The notes under the pieces are model-generated. The model made no database searches. It saw only the letters and a program-made list of their open reading frames with translations, and was not told the DNA's origin. The position numbers and the translations under genes were made by a program. Below, one piece after another: positions 34,254 through 42,481 of a stretch of 64,000 bases of DNA; position 1 is the stretch's first letter, and each line of letters opens with the position of its first letter. The DNA is from Aeromicrobium sp. Root236 (GTDB taxonomy: Bacteria > Actinomycetota > Actinomycetes > Propionibacteriales > Nocardioidaceae): contig NZ_LMIS01000001.1 of assembly GCF_001428805.1 (NCBI RefSeq), forward strand, positions 988,587-1,052,586, given 5' to 3'.

Positions 34254-34454
34254 TCAGTGAGCGGCAGGCTCCATCAAGTCGCCGGCGGTCACGTTGTCGA
34301 CACGCTCACGGATGGTCCGGAGCAGGCCGTCGTTCTCGACCTTGAGGCGCATGATCTCGGCCTCGAGGTCGGCGATGCGACGGTGGAGTGCGGCGGTTTC
34401 GCGCAGCTGGTCGGAGGTGGGGCCTCCGATGTAGCCGATGAGTGCTTTGGCCAT
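34254..34454 (-). CDS. Small coiled-coil protein of unknown function
   Basis: 66 aa: MAKALIGYIGGPTSDQLRE and then a coiled coil (HRRIADLEAEIMRLKVENDG) with Leu/Ile heptads. Similar small proteins with a MAKALxGYxGG start are found in Actinobacteria, function unknown. ATG at 34454 has a GGAG site. The frame extends upstream but the added part is not protein-like. It lies just before smc on the same strand, 52 bp away. Confidence 0.72.
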   Translation of the reverse strand: MAKALIGYIGGPTSDQLRETAALHRRIADLEAEIMRLKVENDGLLRTIRERVDNVTAGDLMEPAAH

Positions 34455-34569
34455 GAGGAATCTCCGCGGAAATGGAACTGAGGGGAAGGGGCAGATGAGG
34501 CTGATCTGCGTCTGCCAGTCTCCCACCGCAGCCCATTCGGGTCAACTTCGAGGCACCCGTTCACAGCCC

Positions 34570-35013
34570 TCAGACAGCGAAGATCTCATCGCCCACGCGT
34601 ACGGTCCCGGTGGCGTTCGCCCGGACGCTGTCAGGTGCCGAGTCCATCACTACCACCGGCACGATCGGTGAGCGTCCACCGGCCTCGATCTCCGCAGGAT
34701 TCCAGCGCACGATCGGCGTGCCGGCCGTCACCTCGTCGCCCTCGGCGGCCAGCAGCTCGAACCCCGCACCCTCGAGCTGCACCGTGTCGATGCCGAGGTG
34801 CACGAGCAGGCCCTTGCCCTCGCCGGTGAGGAGCACGAACGCATGCGGATGGAGCTTGAGCAGGCGTCCGTCAGCAGGCGCGACGACGGTCGACTCGGCC
34901 CGCTCGGGATCGATCGCGATGCCCGAGCCGACGATCTGCTGGGCGAAGACCGGATCGGGCACGTCGGCGAGTGCGACGACGGTGCCGGCGACCGGTGCCA
35001 GCACCGCGCTCAA
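34570..35013 (-). CDS. PTS system glucose-type IIA component
   Basis: 147-aa PTS EIIA of the Crr type. It carries phosphate from HPr to the IIB protein on a His in GKGLLVHLGIDTVQL; the second active-site His is in LKLHPHAFVLLTGEG. The PVAGTVV start and GTPIVRW near the end are typical. The start is taken as TTG at 35013, inside the IIB stop (TTGA); GTG at 35004 is an alternative. It is separate from IIB and IIC, as in Streptomyces. Confidence 0.9.
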   Translation of the reverse strand: MSAVLAPVAGTVVALADVPDPVFAQQIVGSGIAIDPERAESTVVAPADGRLLKLHPHAFVLLTGEGKGLLVHLGIDTVQLEGAGFELLAAEGDEVTAGTPIVRWNPAEIEAGGRSPIVPVVVMDSAPDSVRANATGTVRVGDEIFAV

Positions 35014-35240
35014 TCGAGGTCCTCGATGTCGCTCGCGAGCGTGTCCGCCACGGGACCGACGACGACCTGGACGACGTTGCCCGAGACGACGACGCCGTAC
35101 GCCCCGGCCGCCTTGAGTGCAGCCTGGTCGACGAGCGACGCGTCCTCGACCTCGGTGCGCAGGCGGGTGATGCACGGCTCGATCTCGACGATGTTGGCGC
35201 GACCGCCGAGTCCCGCGACGATCTCTTCGGCTGTGACCAT
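35010..35240 (-). CDS. PTS system IIB component (GlcNAc/glucose type)
   Basis: 76-aa stand-alone EIIB. The phospho-accepting Cys lies in VEIEPCITRLRTEV. ATG at 35240 follows a GAGG site. It lies between nagA and the IIA gene on one transcript and is likely to serve the separate IIC encoded at 37330. Confidence 0.92.
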   Translation of the reverse strand: MVTAEEIVAGLGGRANIVEIEPCITRLRTEVEDASLVDQAALKAAGAYGVVVSGNVVQVVVGPVADTLASDIEDLD

Positions 35241-35250
35241 GGGAATCCTC

Positions 35251-36453
35251 CTAGAGCTGCCCGGACGCCACGGTGGCGTCCGGTCCTTCGTGGATCGTGT
35301 CATCGGCGAACCACACGCGCGTTCCGCCCAACCAGGTCGCACGGGCTCGCAGGTCGTCGCCCAGGAGCACGAGGTCCGCCCGCGCTCCCGCCTCGATCCG
35401 CCCGAGATCGGTGACCCCGAGCGCGTCCGCCGGAGTGCGGGTCGCGGCGCGAATCGCGTCGACCAGGCCGATGCCGAACGCGGTGGCGTGGCCGAGGTCG
35501 GCATCCAGCGGCTCGGCGGCGCCGGCGATCGTGCCGTCGGCGCGGAGGGCGGGCTGGCCCGCCGTCACCTCGAGCTGGTCACCGCCGAGCTCGTAGACCC
35601 CAGGTGGCATGCCGAGGGCTGCCACGGCGTCGGTCACGAGCATGACTCGACCGGCGGCCGCCGCGAACGCCAGGCGTACGGCTGCAGGTTCGACGTGGTG
35701 CGCGTCGACGATCATCCCGACCGTCAGCCGGGGATCGGTGAGCGCCGCGCCGACGACGCCGGGTGCACGGTGGTGGAACGGGCTCTGCGCGTTGTAGAGA
35801 TGCGTCACGAGCGTGGCACCGGCATCGGCGGCGGCGCTGACCTGGTCGACGGTGGCGTCGCTGTGGCCCACGGCGACCCTGATGCCGGCAGCCACGAACG
35901 TTTTGATCGCCTCGAGGGCGCCCTCGCGCTCCGGCGCCAGCGTCACGTACGAGATCGCGTCGCGCAGCCCGATCAACGGCGCGATGCGCTCAGGCGTGGG
36001 ATCGACGAGCAGCGCCTCGCGGTGGGCGCCACGGCGCCGCGGCGACAGGAACGGTCCCTCGACGTGTGCGGCGAGCAGCCGGGTCGCGCCGCCCGCGTCG
36101 TTGCTCGTCGCGCGGGCCGCGTCGTAGCGGCTGACCTGCTCCACGAGCTGGTCCACCGTCGCGGTGATGAACGTCGGCACCATGGCCGTGACGCCGGTCG
36201 CCAGCATCCGCACCGCCACGTCGCGGACCTCGTCGGCATCGGCGTCGGCGAAGTCGACCGAGAACGCCCCGTTGATCTGCGCGTCGATCAGGCCCGGGGC
36301 GAGGATCCCACCGTCGAGCACGAGGTCGGGCGTACGCGACGGAGCACCGCGGCCGGCGCCGAGGATGCGGTCGTCGTCGATCTCGATCCAGCCCTCGCCG
36401 GACTCGTCATCGGGCAGCCCGACGAGTCGCTGAGCGTGTACGAGCGTCGTCAC
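35251..36453 (-). CDS. nagA: N-acetylglucosamine-6-phosphate deacetylase
   Basis: 400-aa amidohydrolase that turns GlcNAc-6-P into GlcN-6-P. Motifs in order: GLIDAQINGAFSVDFADA, HVEGPFLSPRRRGAH (metal Glu), VGHSDAT (metal His), THLYNAQSPFHHR (metal His), VDAHHVEP and VTDAVAALG (catalytic Asp). Start is GTG at 36453. Together with the IIB and IIA genes it forms one operon, divergent from the GntR gene. Confidence 0.95.
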   Translation of the reverse strand: MTTLVHAQRLVGLPDDESGEGWIEIDDDRILGAGRGAPSRTPDLVLDGGILAPGLIDAQINGAFSVDFADADADEVRDVAVRMLATGVTAMVPTFITATVDQLVEQVSRYDAARATSNDAGGATRLLAAHVEGPFLSPRRRGAHREALLVDPTPERIAPLIGLRDAISYVTLAPEREGALEAIKTFVAAGIRVAVGHSDATVDQVSAAADAGATLVTHLYNAQSPFHHRAPGVVGAALTDPRLTVGMIVDAHHVEPAAVRLAFAAAAGRVMLVTDAVAALGMPPGVYELGGDQLEVTAGQPALRADGTIAGAAEPLDADLGHATAFGIGLVDAIRAATRTPADALGVTDLGRIEAGARADLVLLGDDLRARATWLGGTRVWFADDTIHEGPDATVASGQL

Positions 36454-36515
36454 CGTTGGTGCCTCGATTCGTCTGCGTAGGGGTTGACATACCGGGCGAT
36501 ACCCATCCATCCTCA

Positions 36516-36539
36516 CTGGTACGTACCGGATCGTACCAG
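36516..36539. promoter_or_regulatory. Probable GntR (NagR/DasR-type) operator
   Basis: CTGGTACG (36516-36523) pairs with CGTACCAG (36532-36539) around 8 bp; the left arm lies in the perfect palindrome GGTACGTACC (36518-36527). The ACTGGT...ACC half-sites recall the Streptomyces DasR site. It sits in the 116-bp divergent gap. A good -35 hexamer TTGACA (36484-36489) lies upstream of the regulator. Confidence 0.65.
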
Positions 36540-36569
36540 CGGTTCGGACGCTCGTCGAGGGAGTTGTGG

Positions 36570-37295
36570 ATGCTGAACGACGGCCTGCTGCCGAAGCACG
36601 TACAGCTCCGCGCTGCGCTCCTCAAGACGATCGAGGAGGACCTGCAGCCCGGCGCGATGATCCCGTCCGAGCGTGACCTCACGACCCGCTACGACGTCAG
36701 CCGGGCCACCGTGCGGGCCGCGATCAGCAGCCTGGTCAACGAAGGCCGGCTGACGACCGTGCCGGGCCGTGGCACCGTCGTGACCCGCCCCCGCGTCGAG
36801 AGCAACCTGCACCTCGCCTCGTTCACCCAGGACATGCGGCAGCGCGGCCACCGGCCGAGCACCGAGGTGTTGTCAGCTGCCGTGGTCGGAGCCGTCGAGG
36901 CGACCGCCAAAGCCCTCGGCCTCAGCCCGGGCGAGTCCGTCTGGGAGATCGAGCGCCTGAGACTGGCCGACGACGAGCCGATGGCTCACGAGGTCAGCTG
37001 GTACCCGGAGTCGCTCTTCCCCGCGCTCGGCGACGAGGACCTCAGCGGCTCGATCTACGCGATCCTCGAGGCGACGTACGGCCTCGTGATCACCGACGCC
37101 CACCAGACCACGTGGGCCGAGCAGGCCGGTCACGCGTACGCGCACCTGCTCGAGGTCGCCGAGACCGCACCGGTCATGGTCTTCGACCGTGTCGGCTCGT
37201 CCAACGAAGGACCGGTCGAGCAGACCATCAGCCGCTATCGCGGCGATCGCTACCAGTTGTCGATGAGCCTCCAACGAGGCCCGTCAGCACGTTGA
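36570..37295 (+). CDS. GntR family regulator (HutC/DasR subfamily)
   Basis: 241 aa. The N-terminal winged helix (about 15-75) has IPSERDLTTRYDVSRATVRA and GRLTTVPGRGTVVTRP; the C-terminal UTRA effector domain (about 90-235) has LSPGESVWEIERLRLADDEPMAHEVSWYP. This subfamily includes NagR and DasR, which respond to GlcN-6-P or GlcNAc-6-P. The ATG at 36570 follows GAGGGAG. The position between nagA and the GlcNAc-type IIC points to the same role. Confidence 0.92.
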   Translation: MLNDGLLPKHVQLRAALLKTIEEDLQPGAMIPSERDLTTRYDVSRATVRAAISSLVNEGRLTTVPGRGTVVTRPRVESNLHLASFTQDMRQRGHRPSTEVLSAAVVGAVEATAKALGLSPGESVWEIERLRLADDEPMAHEVSWYPESLFPALGDEDLSGSIYAILEATYGLVITDAHQTTWAEQAGHAYAHLLEVAETAPVMVFDRVGSSNEGPVEQTISRYRGDRYQLSMSLQRGPSAR

Positions 37296-37329
37296 GTCCG
37301 AAGCACCACCAACACTGAGGGGAATTCAG

Positions 37330-38628
37330 ATGACCAGCACGACAGCGGGACGGCGAGGCTTCAACCTCGCTCCCCTACAAAAGTTCGGCCGCAGCCTGAT
37401 GCTGCCGATCGCTGCCCTGCCAGCAGCGGCCTTGTTGCTCCGCCTCGGCCAGGCCGACACCCTCGGCGCTGACGGCTGGGGATGGGTCAAGGTCGCGACG
37501 GTGCTCGGCGCTGCCGGCAACGCGCTGTTCGCCAACCTGCCACTGCTGTTCGCCGTCGGCGTTGCCATCGGCATGGCCAAGAAGGCCGACGGCTCGACCG
37601 CGCTGGCCGCCGTCGTCGGCTACCTCGTGTTCAAGGGCGTCGGCGACGCCCTCTCACCACTCGTCCTCGATCCACCCGCCAAGGGAGCCCCGCAGGAGCT
37701 GGTCAACTACGGCGTCCTGGGCGGCATCGTCATGGGCATCACGGCGGGCCTGCTCTGGCAGCGCTACTACCGGATCAAGCTTCCTGAATACCTCGCCTTC
37801 TTCGGCGGCCGACGCTTCGTCCCGATGATCACGGCCCTCGCGGCGATCATCCTCTCGGTGCTGTTCAGCCTGGTCTACCCGTGGTTCAACGAAGGGCTCC
37901 GGAACGTTTCCGACTGGACCGCCGACAACGACGTCATCGGCGGATTCGTCTACGGGACGCTCAACCGGTTGCTGGTCCCGCTGGGCCTGCACCACATCCT
38001 GAACTCCGGCCCGTGGTTCCTGTTCGGCGAGTACAAGACCGGCGGCGTGACGTACGCCGGAGACATCCAGCGCTTCCTGCACGGGGATCCCGACGCCGGA
38101 TCGTTCATGACCGGCTTCTTCCCCATCATGATGTTCGCCCTGCCGGCCGCTGCGCTGGCGATCTGGCAGGAGGCCAAGCCGGCCCAGAAGAAGGCCGTCG
38201 GCGGCATCATGATCGGCGCCGCGCTGACCAGCTTCCTGACCGGCGTGACCGAGCCTCTCGAGTTCTCGTTCATGTTCATCGCCTGGCCGCTCTACGTGAT
38301 CCACGCCCTGCTGACCGGCACGTCGATCGCGCTCACCAACGCCTTGGACATCCACGACGGTTTCGGATTCTCGGCAGGCCTGTTCGACTTCGCCCTGAAC
38401 TGGGGCATCGCGACCAAGCCGGGTCTGTTGATCGTGATCGGGATCGGCTACGCCCTCGTCTACTACTTCCTGTTCCGGTTCGTGATCCGCAGGTGGAACC
38501 TGCGGACGCCCGGTCGCGAGGAGGAGGGCGAGGAGTCGTCGTCGATGGCGGGTCTCATCGACCAGCCGATGGACCGCCCCGCCACCAGCACTGGGCCAAG
38601 CACGTCGGCACCACCGGCGACAACCTGA
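37330..38628 (+). CDS. PTS transporter IIC component, N-acetylglucosamine type
   Basis: 432-aa membrane permease of the glucose/GlcNAc PTS family with about 10 helices. Typical stretches: LQKFGRSLMLPIAALPAAALLLRLGQ, and the active-site region GVTEPLEFSFMFIAWPLYVIHALLTG. It lacks fused IIB and IIA domains, so it must use the separate proteins encoded at 35010 and 34570, like NagE2/NagF/Crr of Streptomyces. ATG preceded by GAGGGG. The substrate is inferred from nagA and the regulator. Confidence 0.92.
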   Translation: MTSTTAGRRGFNLAPLQKFGRSLMLPIAALPAAALLLRLGQADTLGADGWGWVKVATVLGAAGNALFANLPLLFAVGVAIGMAKKADGSTALAAVVGYLVFKGVGDALSPLVLDPPAKGAPQELVNYGVLGGIVMGITAGLLWQRYYRIKLPEYLAFFGGRRFVPMITALAAIILSVLFSLVYPWFNEGLRNVSDWTADNDVIGGFVYGTLNRLLVPLGLHHILNSGPWFLFGEYKTGGVTYAGDIQRFLHGDPDAGSFMTGFFPIMMFALPAAALAIWQEAKPAQKKAVGGIMIGAALTSFLTGVTEPLEFSFMFIAWPLYVIHALLTGTSIALTNALDIHDGFGFSAGLFDFALNWGIATKPGLLIVIGIGYALVYYFLFRFVIRRWNLRTPGREEEGEESSSMAGLIDQPMDRPATSTGPSTSAPPATT

Positions 38629-38633
38629 CCGAC

Positions 38634-38671
38634 CGGAGCGCCCGCCGTGCACGCGCACGGCGGGCGCTCCG
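38634..38671 (+). terminator. Hairpin terminator after the IIC gene
   Basis: CGGAGCGCCCGCCGTGC (38634-38650) and its exact complement (38655-38671) form a 17-bp stem with a 4-nt loop, 5 bases after the stop. There is no T run. Confidence 0.8.
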
Positions 38672-38673
38672 CG

Positions 38674-38679
38674 TAGGGT
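38674..38679 (+). promoter_or_regulatory. -10 box of a leaderless gene
   Basis: TAGGGT ends 6 nt before the GTG at 38686, right after the terminator stem. Confidence 0.6.
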
Positions 38680-38685
38680 CGCGAT

Positions 38686-39177
38686 GTGGACGATCTCTTC
38701 ACTCCCCCGTCGGGCGACTGGCAGCGCATCTCGCCCAGGCTCGCCACGATCCGGCGCATCCTGATCCTGGTCCCCGCGGGCTTGCTGGTGGTCATCGGCG
38801 TTGTGCTGCTGCTCGTGCTCACGGACCTCCAGTGGATCGGCGGCGTGCTCGTCGTGCTCGCCGTCGGCGGCGGGGCGTGGGGCTGGGCGTGGGCCGGGCG
38901 CAACCAGCGCAGCTGGGGCTATGCCGAGAACGCCGACGACCTGCTCGTGACCCGCGGCGTCATGTTCAAGCGACTCGTCGCGATTCCCTACGGCCGCATG
39001 CAGTTCGTCGACGTCGAGGCCGGACCGCTCGCGAGGGCGTACGGCGTCGCCACCGTCACGCTGCACACCGCGAGCGCAGAGACCGCCGCAGACATCCCGG
39101 GCCTGCCCGCCGCGGAGGCCACGCGGCTGCGCAACCGGCTGACCGAGCTCGGTGAGGCACATGGCGCCGGGGTCTGA
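38686..39177 (+). CDS. PH domain membrane protein (YdbS-like)
   Basis: 163 aa: two membrane helices (ILILVPAGLLVVIGVVLLLVL; VLVVLAVGGGAWGWAWA) and a bacterial PH-like domain (bPH2/DUF304) from about 85, with LLVTRGVMFKRLVAIPYGRMQFVDVEAGPLAR. GTG start, leaderless. Pairs with the next gene as YdbS/YdbT do in Bacillus; the function is not established. Confidence 0.85.
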   Translation: MDDLFTPPSGDWQRISPRLATIRRILILVPAGLLVVIGVVLLLVLTDLQWIGGVLVVLAVGGGAWGWAWAGRNQRSWGYAENADDLLVTRGVMFKRLVAIPYGRMQFVDVEAGPLARAYGVATVTLHTASAETAADIPGLPAAEATRLRNRLTELGEAHGAGV

Positions 39178-40474
39178 CGTCCGGCCAGAGACGGTCGGCG
39201 TCCGCACGCACCCCCTGACGTCGGTCGTCCAGGGCGCCCTCTGGGCTGCCGCCGCGTCGGTCGGCCTGATCAGCTCGATCTTCACCGGCGACGGCTGGGG
39301 GGACATGAATGCGTTCCTCAGCCTGCTCATCTCTCTCGGCGGCGGTCTCGTCGTGGGCATGGTGTTCGGCTTCCTGAGCTGGCGATTCACCCGCTACGTC
39401 ATCGACGGCACCGAGCTGCGGATCAACAGCGGCATCATCACCAAGGCGTCGCGCCGCATCCCGTACGAGCGCATCCAGTCGGTCGACATCGCGGAGCCTC
39501 TCGTCGCCCGCGTCTTCGGCCTCGCCGAGCTGCGGATCGAGATGGCCGGCGGCAAGGACTCGCGGACCTCGCTCCGATTCCTCAAGCTCACCGATGCGCG
39601 CGACCTGCGCCGGGTGCTGCTCGCGCGGGCGCACGGCACCTCGCCGGACGACGCCCCGGTCGAGGAGCAACGCAGCGTCATCACGGTCGTCTCACCCGAG
39701 CGCGTCATGATCGGCACGGTGCTGTCGCTGGACTTCCTGTTCGCCGCGGTCGGGTCGATCGCCCTGATCGCGGGCGCGATCTGGTTCGGCCAGCTCGTGG
39801 TCGCACTCGGTGGCATCATCCCGCTCGGCACCTGGCTCGCGCAGATCATCGCCAAGCGGATCCTGCAGCAGTGGGAGTTCACGCTCTCCCGCGGTGACGG
39901 TGGTCTGCGGATCGAGCGCGGGCTGTTGTCGCGCACCTCGCAGACCATCCCGTACGCGCGGGTGCAGGGCATCGCGATCAAGGAGCCGTTCGTCTGGCGC
40001 AGGTTCGGCTGGCTGCGGCTCGAGGTCGACGTCGCGGGCTATGCCGCGCACGGGAACGACGAGGGGGTCGACTCGTCGTCGATCCTGCTGCCGATCGCCG
40101 ACCGCGCCCTTGCCGACGCCGTCATCGCCGAGCTGATTCCCGGCTCGGACACCGACGTGCCGCACATTGCTGCGCCGCGTCGCTCGCGCCCCTTCGCCCC
40201 GATCGGCTGGCGCTACCGCTGGGTCGGCGCCAACGAGCGTACGTTCGTCGCGCGCGAGGGCTGGGTCGAACGTACGACCAGCATCGTGCCGCACCACAAG
40301 ACGCAGTCCGTCGAGCTGCGGCAGGGACCGCTGCAGCGCCGGCGGCGACTCGCGACGGTCGAGGTGCACACCCCGCAGGGGCCCGTCGACGCCGATGGTC
40401 GCAACCTCGATGCCGCCGACGCACGGGCCGTCGTGCTGGCGCAGCTCGCCCGTGCCCGCGCCGCCAGGAGCTAA
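39161..40474 (+). CDS. PH domain membrane protein with repeated bPH2 domains (YdbT-like)
   Basis: 437 aa. Three copies of the bPH2 domain can be seen by the motif R-x-[IVT]-P-[YH]-x-[RK]-x-Q: ASRRIPYERIQSVDI, TSQTIPYARVQGIAI and TTSIVPHHKTQSVEL. Pairs of membrane helices separate them. The ATG at 39161 has GGTGAGG before it; the frame is open to a GTG at 39152. It overlaps the preceding gene by 17 bp. YdbT-type proteins are linked to resistance to antimicrobial compounds in Bacillus; here this is inference. Confidence 0.85.
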   Translation: MAPGSDVRPETVGVRTHPLTSVVQGALWAAAASVGLISSIFTGDGWGDMNAFLSLLISLGGGLVVGMVFGFLSWRFTRYVIDGTELRINSGIITKASRRIPYERIQSVDIAEPLVARVFGLAELRIEMAGGKDSRTSLRFLKLTDARDLRRVLLARAHGTSPDDAPVEEQRSVITVVSPERVMIGTVLSLDFLFAAVGSIALIAGAIWFGQLVVALGGIIPLGTWLAQIIAKRILQQWEFTLSRGDGGLRIERGLLSRTSQTIPYARVQGIAIKEPFVWRRFGWLRLEVDVAGYAAHGNDEGVDSSSILLPIADRALADAVIAELIPGSDTDVPHIAAPRRSRPFAPIGWRYRWVGANERTFVAREGWVERTTSIVPHHKTQSVELRQGPLQRRRRLATVEVHTPQGPVDADGRNLDAADARAVVLAQLARARAARS

Positions 40475-40500
40475 CCGCCGAGATTTGGCCGCAGATCCAC

Positions 40501-40532
40501 GCGGCACAGCCCGCTTCACGGGGCTCTGCCGC
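40501..40532. terminator. Hairpin between convergent genes
   Basis: GCGGCACAGCCC and GGGCTCTGCCGC pair over 12 bp with one internal C-C mismatch and an 8-nt loop. Lying between the stops of the PH gene (+) and dusB (-), it can serve both directions. Confidence 0.65.
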
Positions 40533-40546
40533 CACATCTGGGCTGT

Positions 40547-41689
40547 TCAGCCACCGGAGGTGCCGTCCTCGGCGTCGGGGTCGATCGGCGCGACCATGTC
40601 GCGAGAGTCGAGCCAACCGTCAGGGACCGACACCTTCTTGGGGGTGCCCTGACGTCCTCGCGGTGTGCCGAGCTCGTCGAGCGGGTAGGGCTCGGTCGGG
40701 TCGAGGCGCCCGAGCAGCTCGTCGAGGTCGGCGTACGACGAGACCATGCCGAGCCGGCTGCGTACGTCCTTGCCGGCGGCGAAGCCCTTGAGGTACCAGG
40801 CGATGTGCTTGCGGAACTCGATGCAGCCGCGCTCCTCACCCATCAGGTCGCCGAGCAGCTCGGCGTGCCGGCGCATCACCGCGGCGACCTCACCGAGGCG
40901 AGGCAGCTCGACGACCTGCTCGCCGGCGAACGCCGCAGCGAGGTCGCGGAACAACCACGGCCGGCCGAGACAGCCGCGGCCGACGACCACGCCGTCGCAG
41001 CCGGTCTCCTCGACCATGCGGATCGCGTCGGCGGCCTCCCAGATGTCGCCGTTGCCGAGCACGGGGATGTCGACCGCTGCCTTGAGCTCGGCGATCGAGT
41101 CCCAGTCGGCGCGGCCGGAGTAGTGCTGCACCGCGGTGCGACCGTGCAGCGCGATCGCGGCACACCCGGTGTCCTGCGCGATGCGGCCGGCGTCGAGGTA
41201 GGTCAGGTGGTCGTCGTCGATGCCCTTGCGGGTCTTCATCGTGACGGGTACGCCGTAGGGGCTCGCCGCCGCGACCGAGGCCTGCAGGATCTCGCCGAGG
41301 AGCGTGTCCTTCCACGGCAGCGCCGCTCCCCCGCCCTTGCGGGTGACCTTGGGGACCGGGCAGCCGAAGTTGAGGTCGACGTGGTCGACCCCGTGGTCGG
41401 CGCACAGGATCTCGACGGCCCGGCCGATCGTGTCGGGGTCGACGCCGTAGAGCTGCACGGATCGGAACGTCTCGTTGGCGGCGAAGGTCAGCATCGACAG
41501 GCTCGTCCTGTCACCCTCGACGATGCCGCGCGACGTGATCATCTCGCAGACGTACAGGCCGGCGCCCTGCTCGGCGCAGAGCTGGCGGAACGCCGCGTTC
41601 GTGACACCGGCCATCGGGGCGAGCACGACGGGGTTGGGGACCTCGAGGTCTCCGAGCCGAAGAGTGCGCGGCAGCGTGGCGGTGGACAT
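40547..41689 (-). CDS. dusB: tRNA-dihydrouridine synthase (DusB/NifR3 family)
   Basis: 380-aa FMN enzyme that reduces uridine in tRNA. Motifs: LAPMAGVTNAAFRQLC (FMN), VDLNFGCPVPKVTRKGGGAAL (active Cys), IALHGRTAVQHYSG and GVVVGRGCLGRPWLF. The ATG at 41689 fits the family; GACAAT ending 7 nt upstream may be its -10 box. A further ATG at 41698 and a longer open frame run into the repeat element at 41713. Confidence 0.94.
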   Translation of the reverse strand: MSTATLPRTLRLGDLEVPNPVVLAPMAGVTNAAFRQLCAEQGAGLYVCEMITSRGIVEGDRTSLSMLTFAANETFRSVQLYGVDPDTIGRAVEILCADHGVDHVDLNFGCPVPKVTRKGGGAALPWKDTLLGEILQASVAAASPYGVPVTMKTRKGIDDDHLTYLDAGRIAQDTGCAAIALHGRTAVQHYSGRADWDSIAELKAAVDIPVLGNGDIWEAADAIRMVEETGCDGVVVGRGCLGRPWLFRDLAAAFAGEQVVELPRLGEVAAVMRRHAELLGDLMGEERGCIEFRKHIAWYLKGFAAGKDVRSRLGMVSSYADLDELLGRLDPTEPYPLDELGTPRGRQGTPKKVSVPDGWLDSRDMVAPIDPDAEDGTSGG

Positions 41690-41712
41690 GTCCCCCATTG
41701 TCTCAGGCTCGC

Positions 41713-41858
41713 GGCGGTGACCTGGTCGCCCATCAGCCCCGGGAGCGGTGAGCTGGTCGCCCATCAGCCCCGGGAGCGGTGAGCTGGTCGCCCATCAGAC
41801 GTATGTATGGGCGAGTGATGCACCGACCCGTGACGTGATGGGCGACTATGTCACCGCC
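41713..41858. repeat. Inverted-repeat element with internal 31-bp tandem repeats
   Basis: Ends are 23-bp inverted repeats: GGCGGTGACCTGGTCGCCCA continuing TCA (41713-41735) and its complement at 41836-41858 with two mismatches. Inside are three units of a 31-bp direct repeat, starting at 41714, 41745 and 41776 (the last one truncated). The left end shares GGCGGTGAC(C)CTGGTCG with the repeats at 24104 and 24187. There is no open frame. It fills the gap between dusB and the response regulator. Confidence 0.7.
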
Positions 41859-41866
41859 CCAAGCGG

Positions 41867-42481
41867 CTAGTGCGGCAGGAGCCAGCCGTTGTCGACGGCG
41901 ACGCGTACGGCTTCGGCGCGCGTACGGGCGCCGGTCTTGCCGATCGCACTCGAGAGGTGGTTGCGCACCGTGCCCTCCGACAGGAACAGGGTCGCGGCGA
42001 TCGCGGCGACCGTGCCCCCGCTCCGGGCGGCTTGCAGGACGTCCGCCTCGCGATCCGTCAGCGGCGAGTCACCCTGCGTCAGCGACTCGGCCGCAAGCGT
42101 CGGATCGACGACGCGGAGTCCGCTGTGCACTCGTCGGACGGCGTCCGCGAGCTGCCGGGCAGGCGTGTCCTTGACGACGAAGCCGCTCGCGCCGGCCGAC
42201 ATCGCCTGCTTGAGGTAGCCGGGCCGTCCGAACGTCGTGACCATCAGGACGCGGCACGTCGGCACGGCGTCGCGCAACAGGCGAGCGGCCGCCAACCCGT
42301 CGATGCCGGGCATCTCGACGTCGAGCAGGGCGACATCGGGCTTGCTCTCCAGCGCGGCCTCGACGACCTCGTCGCCACGCGCGACCTCAGCCACGACCTC
42401 GAGGTCGTCCTCGAGCTGGAGCAACGCGGCCAACGCGCCGCGGACGAGCGCCTGGTCGTCGGCCAGCAGCAGGCGGATCAT
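41867..42481 (-). CDS. LuxR/NarL family response regulator
   Basis: 204 aa: a receiver domain (1-120) with acidic pocket ADDQ and phospho-acceptor D54 (VALLDVEMPG), then a LuxR HTH (about 140-200) with LTDREADVLQAARSGGTVAAIAATLFLSEGTVRNHL, cited here in part: LTDREADVLQAARSG. It overlaps the kinase gene in ATGA. The kinase and an ABC transporter are encoded upstream on the same transcript, so it probably controls that transporter (DesR/LiaR-like set-up). Confidence 0.94.
   Translation of the reverse strand: MIRLLLADDQALVRGALAALLQLEDDLEVVAEVARGDEVVEAALESKPDVALLDVEMPGIDGLAAARLLRDAVPTCRVLMVTTFGRPGYLKQAMSAGASGFVVKDTPARQLADAVRRVHSGLRVVDPTLAAESLTQGDSPLTDREADVLQAARSGGTVAAIAATLFLSEGTVRNHLSSAIGKTGARTRAEAVRVAVDNGWLLPH

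Noticed and set aside
41714..41798. 31-bp repeats as a CRISPR array
   Set aside because: The units are directly adjacent with no unique spacers, only three exist, and no cas gene is near.
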